The notes: generated by a model not told the origin, from the letters alone. DNA of 64,000 nucleotides from Anaerostipes faecalis (GCF_018982945.1 NZ_JABRXE010000004.1:1-64000), one strand, 5' to 3'; positions 17,793 through 27,010 are shown, counted from the first letter of the stretch. Numbers and translations: made by a program.

Positions 17793-17810
17793 TTGCACAA
17801 CGTTGTGCAA
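17793..17810. promoter_or_regulatory. 18-bp perfect palindrome, candidate operator of the PTS operon
   Basis: TTGCACAAC followed directly by its inverse complement GTTGTGCAA. The AACGTT centre is typical of LacI-family operators. It lies about 190 bases before the first PTS gene and 60 bases after a TATAAT at 17731. No LacI-type regulator is encoded in the window. Confidence 0.6.
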
Positions 17811-17869
17811 AGGAAATGTTCATCACAGGAATGAGCAACAGATGGCGCATTATTCGAACTCAAAGAAGA

Positions 17870-17898
17870 TTGTATATATAAAAATACTGAAATATAAT
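17870..17898 (+). promoter_or_regulatory. Promoter for the PTS/DhaK operon
   Basis: TTGTAT (17870-17875) and TATAAT (17893-17898) are 17 bases apart, placing the start near 17905 and a leader of about 75 bases. Confidence 0.6.
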
Positions 17899-17979
17899 GA
17901 GTACAACAGGTGATGGACAAGAAGTACCGAGTCATAAATAACAGATTATCCTGATTATTGAAAAGGAGAGTGATACAAG

Positions 17980-18465
17980 GTGGCTAATCGTGACACAATT
18001 TACAGAGAACTAATTCAGCTTGACTGGGAAGTGGCAGATCAGACAGAATTCTTTGACAAGATGGCAGCTAAGTTGGTTGAACTTGGATATGTAAAAGAAA
18101 CTTTTGCAGATGCCATTAAGACAAGAGAAGCTAATTTTCCAACTGCACTTCCGGTAGAACCTTATCCAGTTGCGATTCCTCATGCAGATCCACAGCATAT
18201 TATTAAACCATTTATCGCATGTACCAGATTAAAGAATCCGGTAAAATGGTGTGAGATGGCTAATAATGATGAAGAACATGATGTAAAATTTATTTTCATG
18301 TTAGGTTTCCTCGGTGGACATGGTAATGAAGGGTCTAACGAACATGTAGAGTTACTGCAGGTTCTTGTAATGAACTTCCAGAAACCGGAGTTAATGGATA
18401 AGTTAGTAAATGCAAAAACTGAAGATGAGTATATGGAAGCAGTTCTTTCCATGGAAGGTCTTTAG
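17980..18465 (+). CDS. PTS EIIA component, fructose/galactitol type
   Basis: 161 residues of the PTS EIIA-2 family. The phosphorylated histidine is in YPVAIPHADPQHI (about residue 68). The domain receives phosphate from HPr and passes it to EIIB. The GTG start at 17980 follows AAAAGGAGAG; no nearby ATG is in frame. It is the first gene of a run with EIIB and EIIC components of the galactitol type, so together they make one three-protein transporter. The imported sugar or polyol is not identified. Confidence 0.9.
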   Translation: MANRDTIYRELIQLDWEVADQTEFFDKMAAKLVELGYVKETFADAIKTREANFPTALPVEPYPVAIPHADPQHIIKPFIACTRLKNPVKWCEMANNDEEHDVKFIFMLGFLGGHGNEGSNEHVELLQVLVMNFQKPELMDKLVNAKTEDEYMEAVLSMEGL

Positions 18466-18512
18466 AATTTAAAAGTAACTTTTTAATTATTTTTTAGAAA
18501 GAAGGTCTTAAA

Positions 18513-18794
18513 ATGAAACAGATTGTTGTAGCATGTGGTAGTGGAGTGGCAACATCTCAGACAGTTGCAAGTAAAGTAAATCGCCTTTTAAAAGAAAATA
18601 ACGTTCCAGCAGAAGTTTTAGCTGTTGATATTAAATCTGTTGATCGTTATATTGCAGGAAGCGTTGCTTACATTGCAATTACAAAAGTTGACAAAGAATA
18701 TCCAATTCCTGTTATCAATGGTATTGCATTCCTTACAGGAGTAGGACAGGATGCGGAATTCAAAAAATTAGTTGATGCTGTAAATAACGGCTGA
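18513..18794 (+). CDS. PTS EIIB component, galactitol type
   Basis: 93 residues. MKQIVVACGSGVATSQTVAS places the phosphocysteine at residue 8 in the loop CGSGVATS, as in GatB-like EIIB proteins, and the rest has the Rossmann-like order of the family. It transfers phosphate from EIIA to the sugar on EIIC. An AGAAAGAAGG site precedes it. It is 47 bases after EIIA and 36 bases before EIIC. Confidence 0.92.
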   Translation: MKQIVVACGSGVATSQTVASKVNRLLKENNVPAEVLAVDIKSVDRYIAGSVAYIAITKVDKEYPIPVINGIAFLTGVGQDAEFKKLVDAVNNG

Positions 18795-18830
18795 TTTTAA
18801 TTTTAAAGAGAGACGGAAGGAGAAAATTAT

Positions 18831-20207
18831 ATGAGTATTTTGAGTGATGTTATTAATTGGATATTGGGATTAGGTGCAGCAATTTTCGTACCTATCGTAA
18901 TCATTATTGCAGGTTTAATCGTAGGAATGAAACTGAAAGATGCTATTTCAGCTGGTGTAACACTTGGTGTAGCATTCACAGGTATGTCAATGCTGATCAG
19001 CTTCATGTCTGGAGCAATCGGACCTGCTGCAGAAGCAATGTTAAAGAGTACAGGTATCAACTTACCAATTGTTGACGGTGGTTGGACAACGTTATCAGCT
19101 ATTGCCTGGTCATGGCCATATGCATTCTTAATGTTCCCACTGATGATCGGAATTAACATCGTTATGTTAATTATCAACAAAACAAAAACATTTAATGCTG
19201 ACTTATGGAATGTTTGGGGTAAAATCTTTACAGGTGTTTGTGTAACAGCTGTATGTAAACCTTACTTTGGAACAGCAGCTGCAGTAGTAATTGCTTTCGT
19301 TGTAGCTGGTATCCAGATTATCTTCGAATTGAAGATGGCAGATATGTATCAGTATCGTATTGAAAAATTATCAGGAATTCCGGGTGTAACATGTACTCAT
19401 AAGATGGGATTCACATCTATCTTCATGTTCCCGATTGACTGCTTATTAAAGAAAATTCCGGCATTAAACAAACGTTTTGATGCTGCTGTATTAAAAGACA
19501 AGATTGGTATCTTTGCTGAGTCTCACATTTTAGGATTTATCCTTGGTGTACTGTTCGGAATCTTAGCAAGATATGATGTTGCTGCAACATTAACATTAGG
19601 TATTCAGGCTGCAGCTTCTTTAACACTGTTCCCTGTAATTTCTAAATACTTTATGATGGCTCTGGAACCAATTTCAACAGCTATCAGTGCATTTATGAAT
19701 AAGAAATTTGATGACAGAACATTAGTTGTAGGTCTTGACTGGCCATTCATGGGTGGTGCAAACGAAATCTGGTTAGCAGTATTCTGGGCTATTCCTGTAA
19801 CATTAATTTATTCTATGTTCTTACCAGGAAACGAAATCCTGCCATTTGCCGGTATCATTAACAATGCTATCGCAGTAGCAGCATTCCTTGTAACAGGTGG
19901 TAACGTAATCCGTATGTTGATTCTGGTTACACTTTTTGCTCCAGCTTATCTGTGGGTTGGAACAATCATGGCACCATTTATCTCTGATCTTGCACGTTCT
20001 ACAGGAGCTGTAGCTTTGAAAGCAGGCGAATTAATTTCCTGCAGTTCTATTGATGGACCTATCCAGACATATGCATTCTCTCATGTATTCAAGATCATGG
20101 ATGGTGAATTTATTCCATTGGTACTTTGTGTAATCTTTGTTGTATGCTTTGTTGCACTGTACAAATATCTTGGAAAAGAAGAAGCAGAAGGAAGAGAAAT
20201 CAACTAA
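18831..20207 (+). CDS. PTS EIIC component, galactitol type
   Basis: 458 residues, a membrane permease with about 10-12 hydrophobic helices. Its length and the GatC/SgcC-like stretches (DGGWTTLSAIAWSWPYAFLM, GLDWPFMGGANEIW) put it in the galactitol EIIC family. It carries the sugar across the membrane while EIIB phosphorylates it. A GACGGAAGGAG site precedes the ATG. Related EIIC proteins transport various pentitols, hexitols and ketoses, so galactitol itself should not be assumed. Confidence 0.92.
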   Translation: MSILSDVINWILGLGAAIFVPIVIIIAGLIVGMKLKDAISAGVTLGVAFTGMSMLISFMSGAIGPAAEAMLKSTGINLPIVDGGWTTLSAIAWSWPYAFLMFPLMIGINIVMLIINKTKTFNADLWNVWGKIFTGVCVTAVCKPYFGTAAAVVIAFVVAGIQIIFELKMADMYQYRIEKLSGIPGVTCTHKMGFTSIFMFPIDCLLKKIPALNKRFDAAVLKDKIGIFAESHILGFILGVLFGILARYDVAATLTLGIQAAASLTLFPVISKYFMMALEPISTAISAFMNKKFDDRTLVVGLDWPFMGGANEIWLAVFWAIPVTLIYSMFLPGNEILPFAGIINNAIAVAAFLVTGGNVIRMLILVTLFAPAYLWVGTIMAPFISDLARSTGAVALKAGELISCSSIDGPIQTYAFSHVFKIMDGEFIPLVLCVIFVVCFVALYKYLGKEEAEGREIN

Positions 20208-20264
20208 TATTTATATTGTATTCGAAAATTGGATAGCATAAAGAAAGAAAAATGAGGTTTAATT

Positions 20265-21263
20265 ATGCAGAGATTTGTAAATGATCCTGATTATATTGTA
20301 GAAGATATGTTAAAAGGGTTTGTAAAGGCCCATAGTGATCTGATTGTACGTTCTGAAGCAAATGACCGTGTTGTTAAATACATAAATGCACCAGTGGAAG
20401 GCAAAGTTGGGCTTGTTACTGGAGGAGGAAGTGGTCATGAACCTGCTTTTCTTGGCTATGTTGGAAAGAATATGATGGATGCAGTTGCAGTAGGTGAAGT
20501 TTTTTCTTCACCTTCTGCACAAGCATTTTATGATGCATTTATGGAGGCAGATTCAGGACAGGGTGTTGCCTGTCTGTTTGGAAATTATGCCGGAGATAAC
20601 ATGAATGTTAAAATGGCTGTCCGCATGGCAAAGAAAAAAGGTGTTACAGTTAAATTTGTAACAGCAACAGACGATGTGGCATCTTCACCAAAAGAAACAA
20701 AGGAAAAACGCCATGGTATTGCCGGTGGTGTTTTCATGTGGAAAGTTGGAGGAGCAAAAGCAGCACTCGGCGGAACTTTGGATGAAGTAATTGAAACTGC
20801 TCAGAAAGCGGTGGACAATACAAGAAGTATTTGTGTCGGACTGGAGCCATGTACAATACCGGCTGTTGGACATTCTAATTTCCAGATTGCAGATGGAGAT
20901 ATGGAATTTGGTATTGGGCACCATGGGGAGCCAGGTATTAATGTACAAAAATTAAAACCAGCAAAGGAAATTGCCCGTGATATGGCAAAAGCAATTATTG
21001 ATGACCTTGAACCAGACAGTGGTGATGAAGTTGCGGTTTTACTTTCTGGTTTAGGAGCAACTCCGATTATGGAATTATATGTTCTATATGATGATATAGA
21101 AGCTTACCTGAAAGAACAGGGACTTTCTATTTATAAGGTATTCATTGGAGATTATGTAACTTCTCTGGATATGAATGGAGCTGCTTTAACAGTGATGAAA
21201 CTGGATGATGAGCTGAAAACCTTATTGGATTATGAAGCAAAATCACCAGGAATTGAAGTGTAA
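20265..21263 (+). CDS. DhaK-type kinase subunit, paralogue 1
   Basis: 332 residues of the glycerone kinase K family, which covalently binds a triose or tetrulose through a histidine while a DhaL subunit phosphorylates it. Visible are VTGGGSGHEPAFLGYVG, NYAGDNMNVKMA and the substrate histidine in FGIGHHGEPGINV (H220). All expected active-site residues appear present. A second DhaK lies at 24070, with only one DhaL and no DhaM in the operon. The substrate could be dihydroxyacetone or a related ketose. Confidence 0.9.
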   Translation: MQRFVNDPDYIVEDMLKGFVKAHSDLIVRSEANDRVVKYINAPVEGKVGLVTGGGSGHEPAFLGYVGKNMMDAVAVGEVFSSPSAQAFYDAFMEADSGQGVACLFGNYAGDNMNVKMAVRMAKKKGVTVKFVTATDDVASSPKETKEKRHGIAGGVFMWKVGGAKAALGGTLDEVIETAQKAVDNTRSICVGLEPCTIPAVGHSNFQIADGDMEFGIGHHGEPGINVQKLKPAKEIARDMAKAIIDDLEPDSGDEVAVLLSGLGATPIMELYVLYDDIEAYLKEQGLSIYKVFIGDYVTSLDMNGAALTVMKLDDELKTLLDYEAKSPGIEV

Positions 21264-21288
21264 AAATACTTTTGAAAGAGGTGCACCA

Positions 21289-23358
21289 TTGTATTTAGAT
21301 GAAAGAGGTTATGCTGTTCTTAAAACAATTGTGAATAATCCTGCAATTACAGGAAAAGAAGTAGAAGCTTCTTTACAGCTAACAAGAAAGCAGTTAAGCT
21401 ATACCATTGAAAAAATCAATGATTATCTGCAGGGCAATGGGATGCCGAAAATCGAACGGCTCAGAACAGGAAAATTTATTATTCCGGTTGCTGTGCTGGA
21501 ACAATATCAGACAGAAGATATTGGAAGAACAGATACAATATATATTTATTCAGATAAAGAGAGAGGATTCCTGATTTATCTGATGCTTTTATGCATCAAG
21601 GAAGAGTTATCAATTTATCATTTCACATCAGAATTACAAGTAAGTAAAAACACATTTTTAACAGATTTAAAGAAACTTGAGAAAAAGTTGGAATCTTATC
21701 ATTTGGAAGTATCCTATAGCCGGCAGGAAGGTTATCATCTGGTTGGAAGTGAATATTCCAAACGGGAAATGATGATTACTGCAGTTCGGGGAATCTTAAA
21801 ACTTCCAAATGGCAAAGATACGATTATGGGTATCTGCCGTATCAGTCAGGAACTGATGAGGCAGGTAGAGAATCAGATTAATGTCATCGAGAACCGGTTA
21901 AAAATCCGATTTACAGATGAGCGGCTGAAGGAACTTCCATTGATTTTGTGTCTGATTGTTATCAGGACAAGAAAAGGAAGGATTCTCCGTGAAGTTCCAG
22001 AAACTTTTCAGCATATAGCAGGAACGAAAGAATATTCTGTGATGCTGGAATTTGCAAAGGAATATGATATTACATGGCAGACTGAAAAATTATTTCTGGC
22101 TGCACAGATTCAGATTTCTAATTTTCACGGAATACAGAGTAATGAGTCCCAGCAGGAAGAGGAACTGATGAAAGCTTCCGAGGAAGTCATTACCAATTTT
22201 GAAAATCTGATTTGTGTCACAATCAATGAAAGGGACATGCTTTTAGAAGCATTATTCCAGCACATCAAACCGGCATTCTACCGAATGAAATACCATTATC
22301 ATATAGAACAGAGTATTGTAGATATGGTTCTTCCTATGTATAACTCATTACATGCAGTTGTAAGGAAGTCTATTTCACCATTTGAAAAACTTGTGGGAGA
22401 GAAGTTTCCTGATGAGGAACTGGTCTATATTACAGCACTGTTTGGTGCGTGGTTGAGGCGAGAAGGAATTCTTGATCTGGTAGAAACCAGAAAGAGAGCT
22501 TTAGTGGTTTGTGCAAATGGAGTATCTGTTTCAAATTTCCTTTACTTTTCATTAAGAGAATTGTTTCCCGAAATTGATTTTATTGCATGTTTATCTATGA
22601 GAGAATTTGCGGAATATGATGAAAAGAAGTTTGATATTGTTTTTTCCATGGTGAGATTGGAAACAAGAAAAATGCAGTTTTTAGTAAAACCATTTATTGA
22701 TGAAATATCAAAAAGAAAATTCCGTGAAAAGGTTATGGGTGAACTGACAGGAATAGTCCCCCATGAAATCGATGTGATAGGGCTTATGGATATTATTAAA
22801 AAATATGCAGATATCCAGGATGAAGAAACTTTAAAACGTGAAATAGCCAATGCACTGACGCCGGATTCCAGGGAGGAGCCGAAAATTAATGTTGGTACCC
22901 AGTTATCAATCGAATTGAAAGATGTGTTAGTAAAGGATACCATACAGGTGCTTGATCACACATTGCCTTGGGAAGATGCTGTAAGAATAACAGGTATTCC
23001 ATTGATTAACAGAGGAGATGTTACAGAGGAATATGTGGAACAGGCAATTGAAAATATAAAGGATGAGCATCCGTTTATTATGATTGCTGATGGAGTTATT
23101 ATTGCTCATGCAGGAGTAGATGACGGTGCAAAAAGAGTTTGTCTTTCTTTGCTGACTCTGCCAGAAAAAATAAATGTTGATGATTATATGGAAGCGGATG
23201 TTATCATCATGATTGGAACACCAGATCCGACAAAACATTTGGAAGTTCTGGAAGAGTTAAATTATATTCTCGAAAATAAAAAGACCCTGCAGATATTAAA
23301 AAAGGCAGAAAAACCGGATGATATATTAGAATTAATTCAAAAAGAAAAGGAGAAATAG
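21289..23358 (+). CDS. PRD-containing transcriptional regulator with EIIB and EIIA domains (MtlR/LicR type)
   Basis: 689 residues. Domains in order: N-terminal winged HTHs (about 1-150), PRD region(s) (about 170-390, including LFQHIKPAFYRMKYHYHIEQ), an EIIB-like domain with RALVVCANGVSVSNFL (about 405) and a C-terminal EIIA-2 domain with IADGVIIAHAGVDDG (about 600). Such activators are switched by PTS phosphorylation, sensing sugar supply. I prefer TTG 21289 with AGAGGTG upstream; the ATG at 21232 would overlap the preceding DhaK gene and has no site. It sits inside the operon it probably controls, between dhaK1 and the aldolase. Confidence 0.88.
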   Translation: MYLDERGYAVLKTIVNNPAITGKEVEASLQLTRKQLSYTIEKINDYLQGNGMPKIERLRTGKFIIPVAVLEQYQTEDIGRTDTIYIYSDKERGFLIYLMLLCIKEELSIYHFTSELQVSKNTFLTDLKKLEKKLESYHLEVSYSRQEGYHLVGSEYSKREMMITAVRGILKLPNGKDTIMGICRISQELMRQVENQINVIENRLKIRFTDERLKELPLILCLIVIRTRKGRILREVPETFQHIAGTKEYSVMLEFAKEYDITWQTEKLFLAAQIQISNFHGIQSNESQQEEELMKASEEVITNFENLICVTINERDMLLEALFQHIKPAFYRMKYHYHIEQSIVDMVLPMYNSLHAVVRKSISPFEKLVGEKFPDEELVYITALFGAWLRREGILDLVETRKRALVVCANGVSVSNFLYFSLRELFPEIDFIACLSMREFAEYDEKKFDIVFSMVRLETRKMQFLVKPFIDEISKRKFREKVMGELTGIVPHEIDVIGLMDIIKKYADIQDEETLKREIANALTPDSREEPKINVGTQLSIELKDVLVKDTIQVLDHTLPWEDAVRITGIPLINRGDVTEEYVEQAIENIKDEHPFIMIADGVIIAHAGVDDGAKRVCLSLLTLPEKINVDDYMEADVIIMIGTPDPTKHLEVLEELNYILENKKTLQILKKAEKPDDILELIQKEKEK

Positions 23359-23362
23359 CGAG

Positions 23363-24031
23363 ATGTTAGAATCATTAAAAAAAGATGTAGTTGCTATGGC
23401 AAAACGTGCGCAGGCTGAAGGATTATGCAAACATTTATCTGGAAATCTTAGTGCAAGAGATCCAGAAACAGGATATGTTGTAATTACACCTACACAGGTA
23501 GATAGAGAATTATTAACAGCTAGAGATATGGTAGTTCTTGATCTGGACGCAAATGTTATCGAAAATGAATCAGGACTTCGCCCAACAAGTGAATCTCTGA
23601 TGCATCTTCAGATTTATAAAACAAGACCAGATGTTAATTCTATCTGTCATACACATTCTATGTATGCGACAACATTTGCTGTATTAAATAAACCAATTCC
23701 TGCAGTTGTTTATGAAATTGCTAATCTTGGTGTAACAAAATCAAGAATTCCAGTTGCACCTTATGGACGTCCAGGAACAACAGACCTTTCTGACAGTGTA
23801 ATCGAACCAGTTCAGGAAGCAGATGTATTCTTATTACAGGGACATGGGGCAGTAGCAGTATCTCAGGGAGACATCTATGATGCATACTTAAGAGCTGCTT
23901 ATATCGAGGAATTAGCTCAGTTATACTTCAATGCACTTTGCGCAGGACAGGGTGAAGAACCATACTTCTTCCCGCCAGAAGAATTACAGAAATGGGAATA
24001 TCCATCACAGATTAAATTTCCTAACAAATAA
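23363..24031 (+). CDS. Class II aldolase/adducin family protein (FucA-like)
   Basis: 222 residues. Zinc ligands are H96 and H98 in CHTHSMYATTF and H161 in LLQGHGAVAVS; the catalytic glutamate is likely in PTSESLMHL. This family cleaves ketose 1-phosphates such as fuculose 1-phosphate to DHAP plus an aldehyde, or performs related reactions. In this operon it would split the PTS-phosphorylated or kinase-phosphorylated sugar, leaving an aldehyde that the iron alcohol dehydrogenase downstream could reduce. It starts 4 bases after the regulator stop, so they are translationally linked. Exact substrate is unknown. Confidence 0.88.
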   Translation: MLESLKKDVVAMAKRAQAEGLCKHLSGNLSARDPETGYVVITPTQVDRELLTARDMVVLDLDANVIENESGLRPTSESLMHLQIYKTRPDVNSICHTHSMYATTFAVLNKPIPAVVYEIANLGVTKSRIPVAPYGRPGTTDLSDSVIEPVQEADVFLLQGHGAVAVSQGDIYDAYLRAAYIEELAQLYFNALCAGQGEEPYFFPPEELQKWEYPSQIKFPNK

Positions 24032-24069
24032 TTTTTTACTGTATTCATGAGCATAAGGAGTATTTTCAT

Positions 24070-25080
24070 ATGAAAAAAATTATTAATTCTCCAGATAATT
24101 ATATTAAAGAAATGTTAGAAGGAATCTATATTGCACATGCAGATGATTTAACATGTGTTGATGGAGATTTACAGGTTCTTGTAACAAAACATAAAAAAGA
24201 AGGCAAAGTAGGTATTGTAACCGGTGGTGGATCTGGACATCTTCCATTGTTCTTAGGATATGTGGGAAAAGGAATGATTGATGGATGTGCTGTTGGTGAC
24301 GTTTTCCAGTCTCCAAGTGTGGATCAGGCAATTGCTTTAACAAGAGAAGCAGACAATGGTGCTGGTGTTCTTTACATCTATGGTAACTACAATGGAGATA
24401 TCTTCACATTCCGTCCGGCAGCTGATGAAGTTGAGATGGAAGATGACATTGAAACAGCAGAAGTTCTTGGAGCTGATGATGTTGCTTCAGCAGGGCCATC
24501 TGCACCAGGAGAAAAGAGCACACGTCGTGGTGTTGCAGGTATCTTCTTTGTTTATAAATGTGCTGGGGCTGCAGCAGATAAAATGTTATCTTTAGAAGAA
24601 GTTAAACGTGTTGCAGACAAAGCCAATAACAATGTTCGTACAATGGGTGTTGCTTTAACTCCATGTACAGTACCAAGAGTTGGAAAACCAAGTTTTGAAA
24701 TTGAAGATGATGAGATGGAAATCGGAATGGGAATCCATGGAGAACCAGGAATCCGTCGTGGAAAACTGGAACCAGCAGATCAGATTGTTGATGAAATGTT
24801 AGAAAAGATCGTAGCAGATCTTCCATATGAAAGTGGAGATGAAGTAGCAGTTCTTGTTAATGGTCTTGGTGCTACTCCATTGGATGAACAGTACATAGTA
24901 ACTCGTCGTATCAATCAGGTATTAGAAGAAAAAGGAATTAATGTATACAAATACTATGTAGGTGAGTATGCAACAGCAATCGAAATGGCTGGATTCTCCA
25001 TTTCTTTATTAAAACTTGATGATGAACTGAAAGAGTATATTGATCATCCGGTTGATACACCATTCTTCAAACAGATTTAG
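24070..25080 (+). CDS. DhaK-type kinase subunit, paralogue 2 (divergent)
   Basis: 336 residues. It has VTGGGSGHLPLFLGYVG (the usual Glu after GSGH is Leu), NYNGDIFTF and the substrate histidine in IGMGIHGEPGIRRG (H223). A longer acidic insert follows the second motif (VEMEDDIETAEVLGADDVAS). These differences from paralogue 1 suggest a different substrate, for example a tetrulose or branched ketose, or a heteromeric partnership; this is inference. It is followed directly by dhaL. An ATAAGGAG site precedes the ATG. Confidence 0.9.
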   Translation: MKKIINSPDNYIKEMLEGIYIAHADDLTCVDGDLQVLVTKHKKEGKVGIVTGGGSGHLPLFLGYVGKGMIDGCAVGDVFQSPSVDQAIALTREADNGAGVLYIYGNYNGDIFTFRPAADEVEMEDDIETAEVLGADDVASAGPSAPGEKSTRRGVAGIFFVYKCAGAAADKMLSLEEVKRVADKANNNVRTMGVALTPCTVPRVGKPSFEIEDDEMEIGMGIHGEPGIRRGKLEPADQIVDEMLEKIVADLPYESGDEVAVLVNGLGATPLDEQYIVTRRINQVLEEKGINVYKYYVGEYATAIEMAGFSISLLKLDDELKEYIDHPVDTPFFKQI

Positions 25081-25093
25081 GAGGACATTTCAT

Positions 25094-25717
25094 ATGGAGA
25101 CATCTTACTTAATTACTCTTTTAAAAGAAATCAGCGATATTATGGCTGAAAACAAAGATAAACTGATTGCAATGGATGGTATTGTCGGTGACGGAGATTT
25201 AGGCCTTACAATGACAGATGGTTTCAAGGCTGCATATGATGCAGTTGCAGATGGAGCCATCACAGATGCGGGTAAATTGTTATTTGCAGCTGGAAAAGCA
25301 ATGGCTAATAAAGTTCCTTCAACTATGGGGTCATTAATGGCAACTGGCTTAAAACAGGGAGGAAAAGACCTGAAAGGTAAAGAATCTCTGGAAAATGCAG
25401 ATATTGTTCAGGTATTTGAATCTTACGAAGCAGGTGTTGCAAAGCTTGGTGGAGCAAAAGTCGGTGACAAAACATTTATCGATGGAATTCATCCAGCAGT
25501 TGAAAGCTTAAAGGCTTCTTTAGAAGCAGGAGATTCTTTAGCTGATATGGCAGCAAAAGCTGCAAAAGCAGCTGATGAAGGATTTAAAGCTACAACAACT
25601 ATGATTGCTGTTCATGGAAGAGCAGCAACAAGAGGAGAAGCTTCCAGAAGTCTGGAAGATCCAGGAGCAAAAGTTGCAGCATTAATATTTGAAGCATTTG
25701 AAAAAAGTGTTCAGTAA
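25094..25717 (+). CDS. dhaL: DhaL-type kinase subunit (ADP/ATP-binding)
   Basis: 207 residues. The metal-binding aspartates lie in MDGIVGDGDLGLTMTDGF, and STMGSLMATGLKQGG and ATTTMIAVHGRAATRGEASR match the nucleotide-binding helices of DhaL. In PTS-type kinases DhaL holds ADP that is recharged by DhaM; in others it uses free ATP. No DhaM is encoded here. I use ATG 25094 (GGAGGACATTTCAT upstream) because the frame from 25040 runs inside dhaK2. It is the only L subunit for two K paralogues. Confidence 0.92.
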   Translation: METSYLITLLKEISDIMAENKDKLIAMDGIVGDGDLGLTMTDGFKAAYDAVADGAITDAGKLLFAAGKAMANKVPSTMGSLMATGLKQGGKDLKGKESLENADIVQVFESYEAGVAKLGGAKVGDKTFIDGIHPAVESLKASLEAGDSLADMAAKAAKAADEGFKATTTMIAVHGRAATRGEASRSLEDPGAKVAALIFEAFEKSVQ

Positions 25718-25727
25718 AATATAACTC

Positions 25728-25791
25728 ATTTATCCCTCGCAAAACGGCTTCCGCGCTTCGCTTGTGCAGATAGTTTTTGCGAGGGATAAAT
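25728..25791. repeat. Long hairpin repeat, CGGCTTCCGCG family, copy 1
   Basis: ATTTATCCCTCGCAAAA (25728-25744) pairs perfectly with 25775-25791. The 30-base loop starts CGGCTTCCGCGCTTCGC and continues TTGTGCAGATAGT. A second copy at 48122-48181 has the same loop and a different but still paired stem. It separates dhaL from the alcohol dehydrogenase gene. Confidence 0.85.
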
Positions 25792-25828
25792 TCGTTTTGA
25801 ATGGAATTTATAATTAAAGGAGGACGGT

Positions 25829-27010
25829 ATGTTAAATTTCCAGTATTATACACCAACCAAAGTTATTTTTGGCAAAGATAGTGAAAAGGAAGTTGGTGCT
25901 CTTATAAAAGAGCAGGGATGTAAAAAAGTTTTGGTTCATTACGGCGGACAGAGTGCAAAAAAATCGGGACTTCTGGATCGTATTTTTAAAGCGTTGGAAG
26001 TTGAAGGAGTGGATTATGTAAGTCTTGGCGGTGTTGTGCCAAATCCAAGATTATCTAAGGTTTACGAAGGAATTGAACTTTGTAAGGAAGAAGATGTTGA
26101 TTTTATTCTTGCTGTAGGAGGCGGAAGTGTTATTGATTCTGCGAAAGCCATCGGCTATGGTATGGCAAACCAATTCTGTGATGTATGGGATTTGTATACA
26201 GGAAAAGAGCAACCGACAGGATGTATGCCGATTGGAGCGGTTCTTACAATTGCAGCAGCAGGAAGTGAGATGAGCAATTCTTCTGTAATTACAAATGAAG
26301 ACGGATGGTATAAAAAGGCATTGGATATTGATTATGGAAGATGTAAATTTGCAGTAATGAATCCAGAACTGACATATACATTGCCGGAATATCAGACAGA
26401 AAGCGGATGTACGGATATTATGATGCATACTATGGAACGCTATTTTGTTGTAGAAGATACAATGGATCTCACAGACAGTTTTGCGGAAGATGTGATGAAA
26501 AATGTAATGGTTAATGCAAAAATTCTTTTGGATGATCCGAAAAATTATGATGCACGGGCAGAAATTATGTGGGCAGGTTCTGTATCACATAATGGTCTTA
26601 CAGGTTGCGGAACCAATGGCGGTGACTGGGCAACTCATTTGATCGAACATGAATTAGGAGGAATGTTTGATGTGGCACATGGGGCAGGACTTGCAGCAGT
26701 CTGGGGAAGCTGGGCAAGATATGTAATGGATGAAAAACCGGAACGTTTTGCAAAGTTTGCTAAAAATGTGATGGGAGTAGAAGATCAGGGCGATGTTAAG
26801 AAAACAGCATTGGCAGGAATTGAAGCTGTTGAGGATTTTTACCACTCCATTAATATGCCTGTTAATATGAAAGAACTTGGTATTGAGCCAACAGATGAAC
26901 AGATAGAAGAAATGGCAATGAAAGCAACCAATGAAAATACCGTGGAATTGGGTGCATTTAAAAAATTAAAAGCAGAGGATCTTGTAAAGATTTATACGGC
27001 TGCAAAATAA
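25829..27010 (+). CDS. Iron-containing alcohol dehydrogenase (butanol/lactaldehyde type)
   Basis: 393 residues. The NAD(P) region shows LAVGGGSVIDSAKAIGYG, and the metal site lies in GCTDIMMHTMERYF and LGGMFDVAHGAGLAAVWGSW, giving the Asp and three His ligands of the family. It resembles NADPH-dependent butanol dehydrogenase/YqhD-type enzymes that reduce aldehydes. It follows the aldolase/DhaKL genes after a hairpin and has its own AAAGGAGG site, so it may be the last operon gene, disposing of the aldehyde product. Substrate unproven. Confidence 0.9.
   Translation: MLNFQYYTPTKVIFGKDSEKEVGALIKEQGCKKVLVHYGGQSAKKSGLLDRIFKALEVEGVDYVSLGGVVPNPRLSKVYEGIELCKEEDVDFILAVGGGSVIDSAKAIGYGMANQFCDVWDLYTGKEQPTGCMPIGAVLTIAAAGSEMSNSSVITNEDGWYKKALDIDYGRCKFAVMNPELTYTLPEYQTESGCTDIMMHTMERYFVVEDTMDLTDSFAEDVMKNVMVNAKILLDDPKNYDARAEIMWAGSVSHNGLTGCGTNGGDWATHLIEHELGGMFDVAHGAGLAAVWGSWARYVMDEKPERFAKFAKNVMGVEDQGDVKKTALAGIEAVEDFYHSINMPVNMKELGIEPTDEQIEEMAMKATNENTVELGAFKKLKAEDLVKIYTAAK

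Noticed and set aside
17793-17810. Palindrome as a catabolite-responsive (cre) site
   Set aside because: The cre pattern TGNAANCG does not align when CG is centred; LacI-type symmetry fits better.
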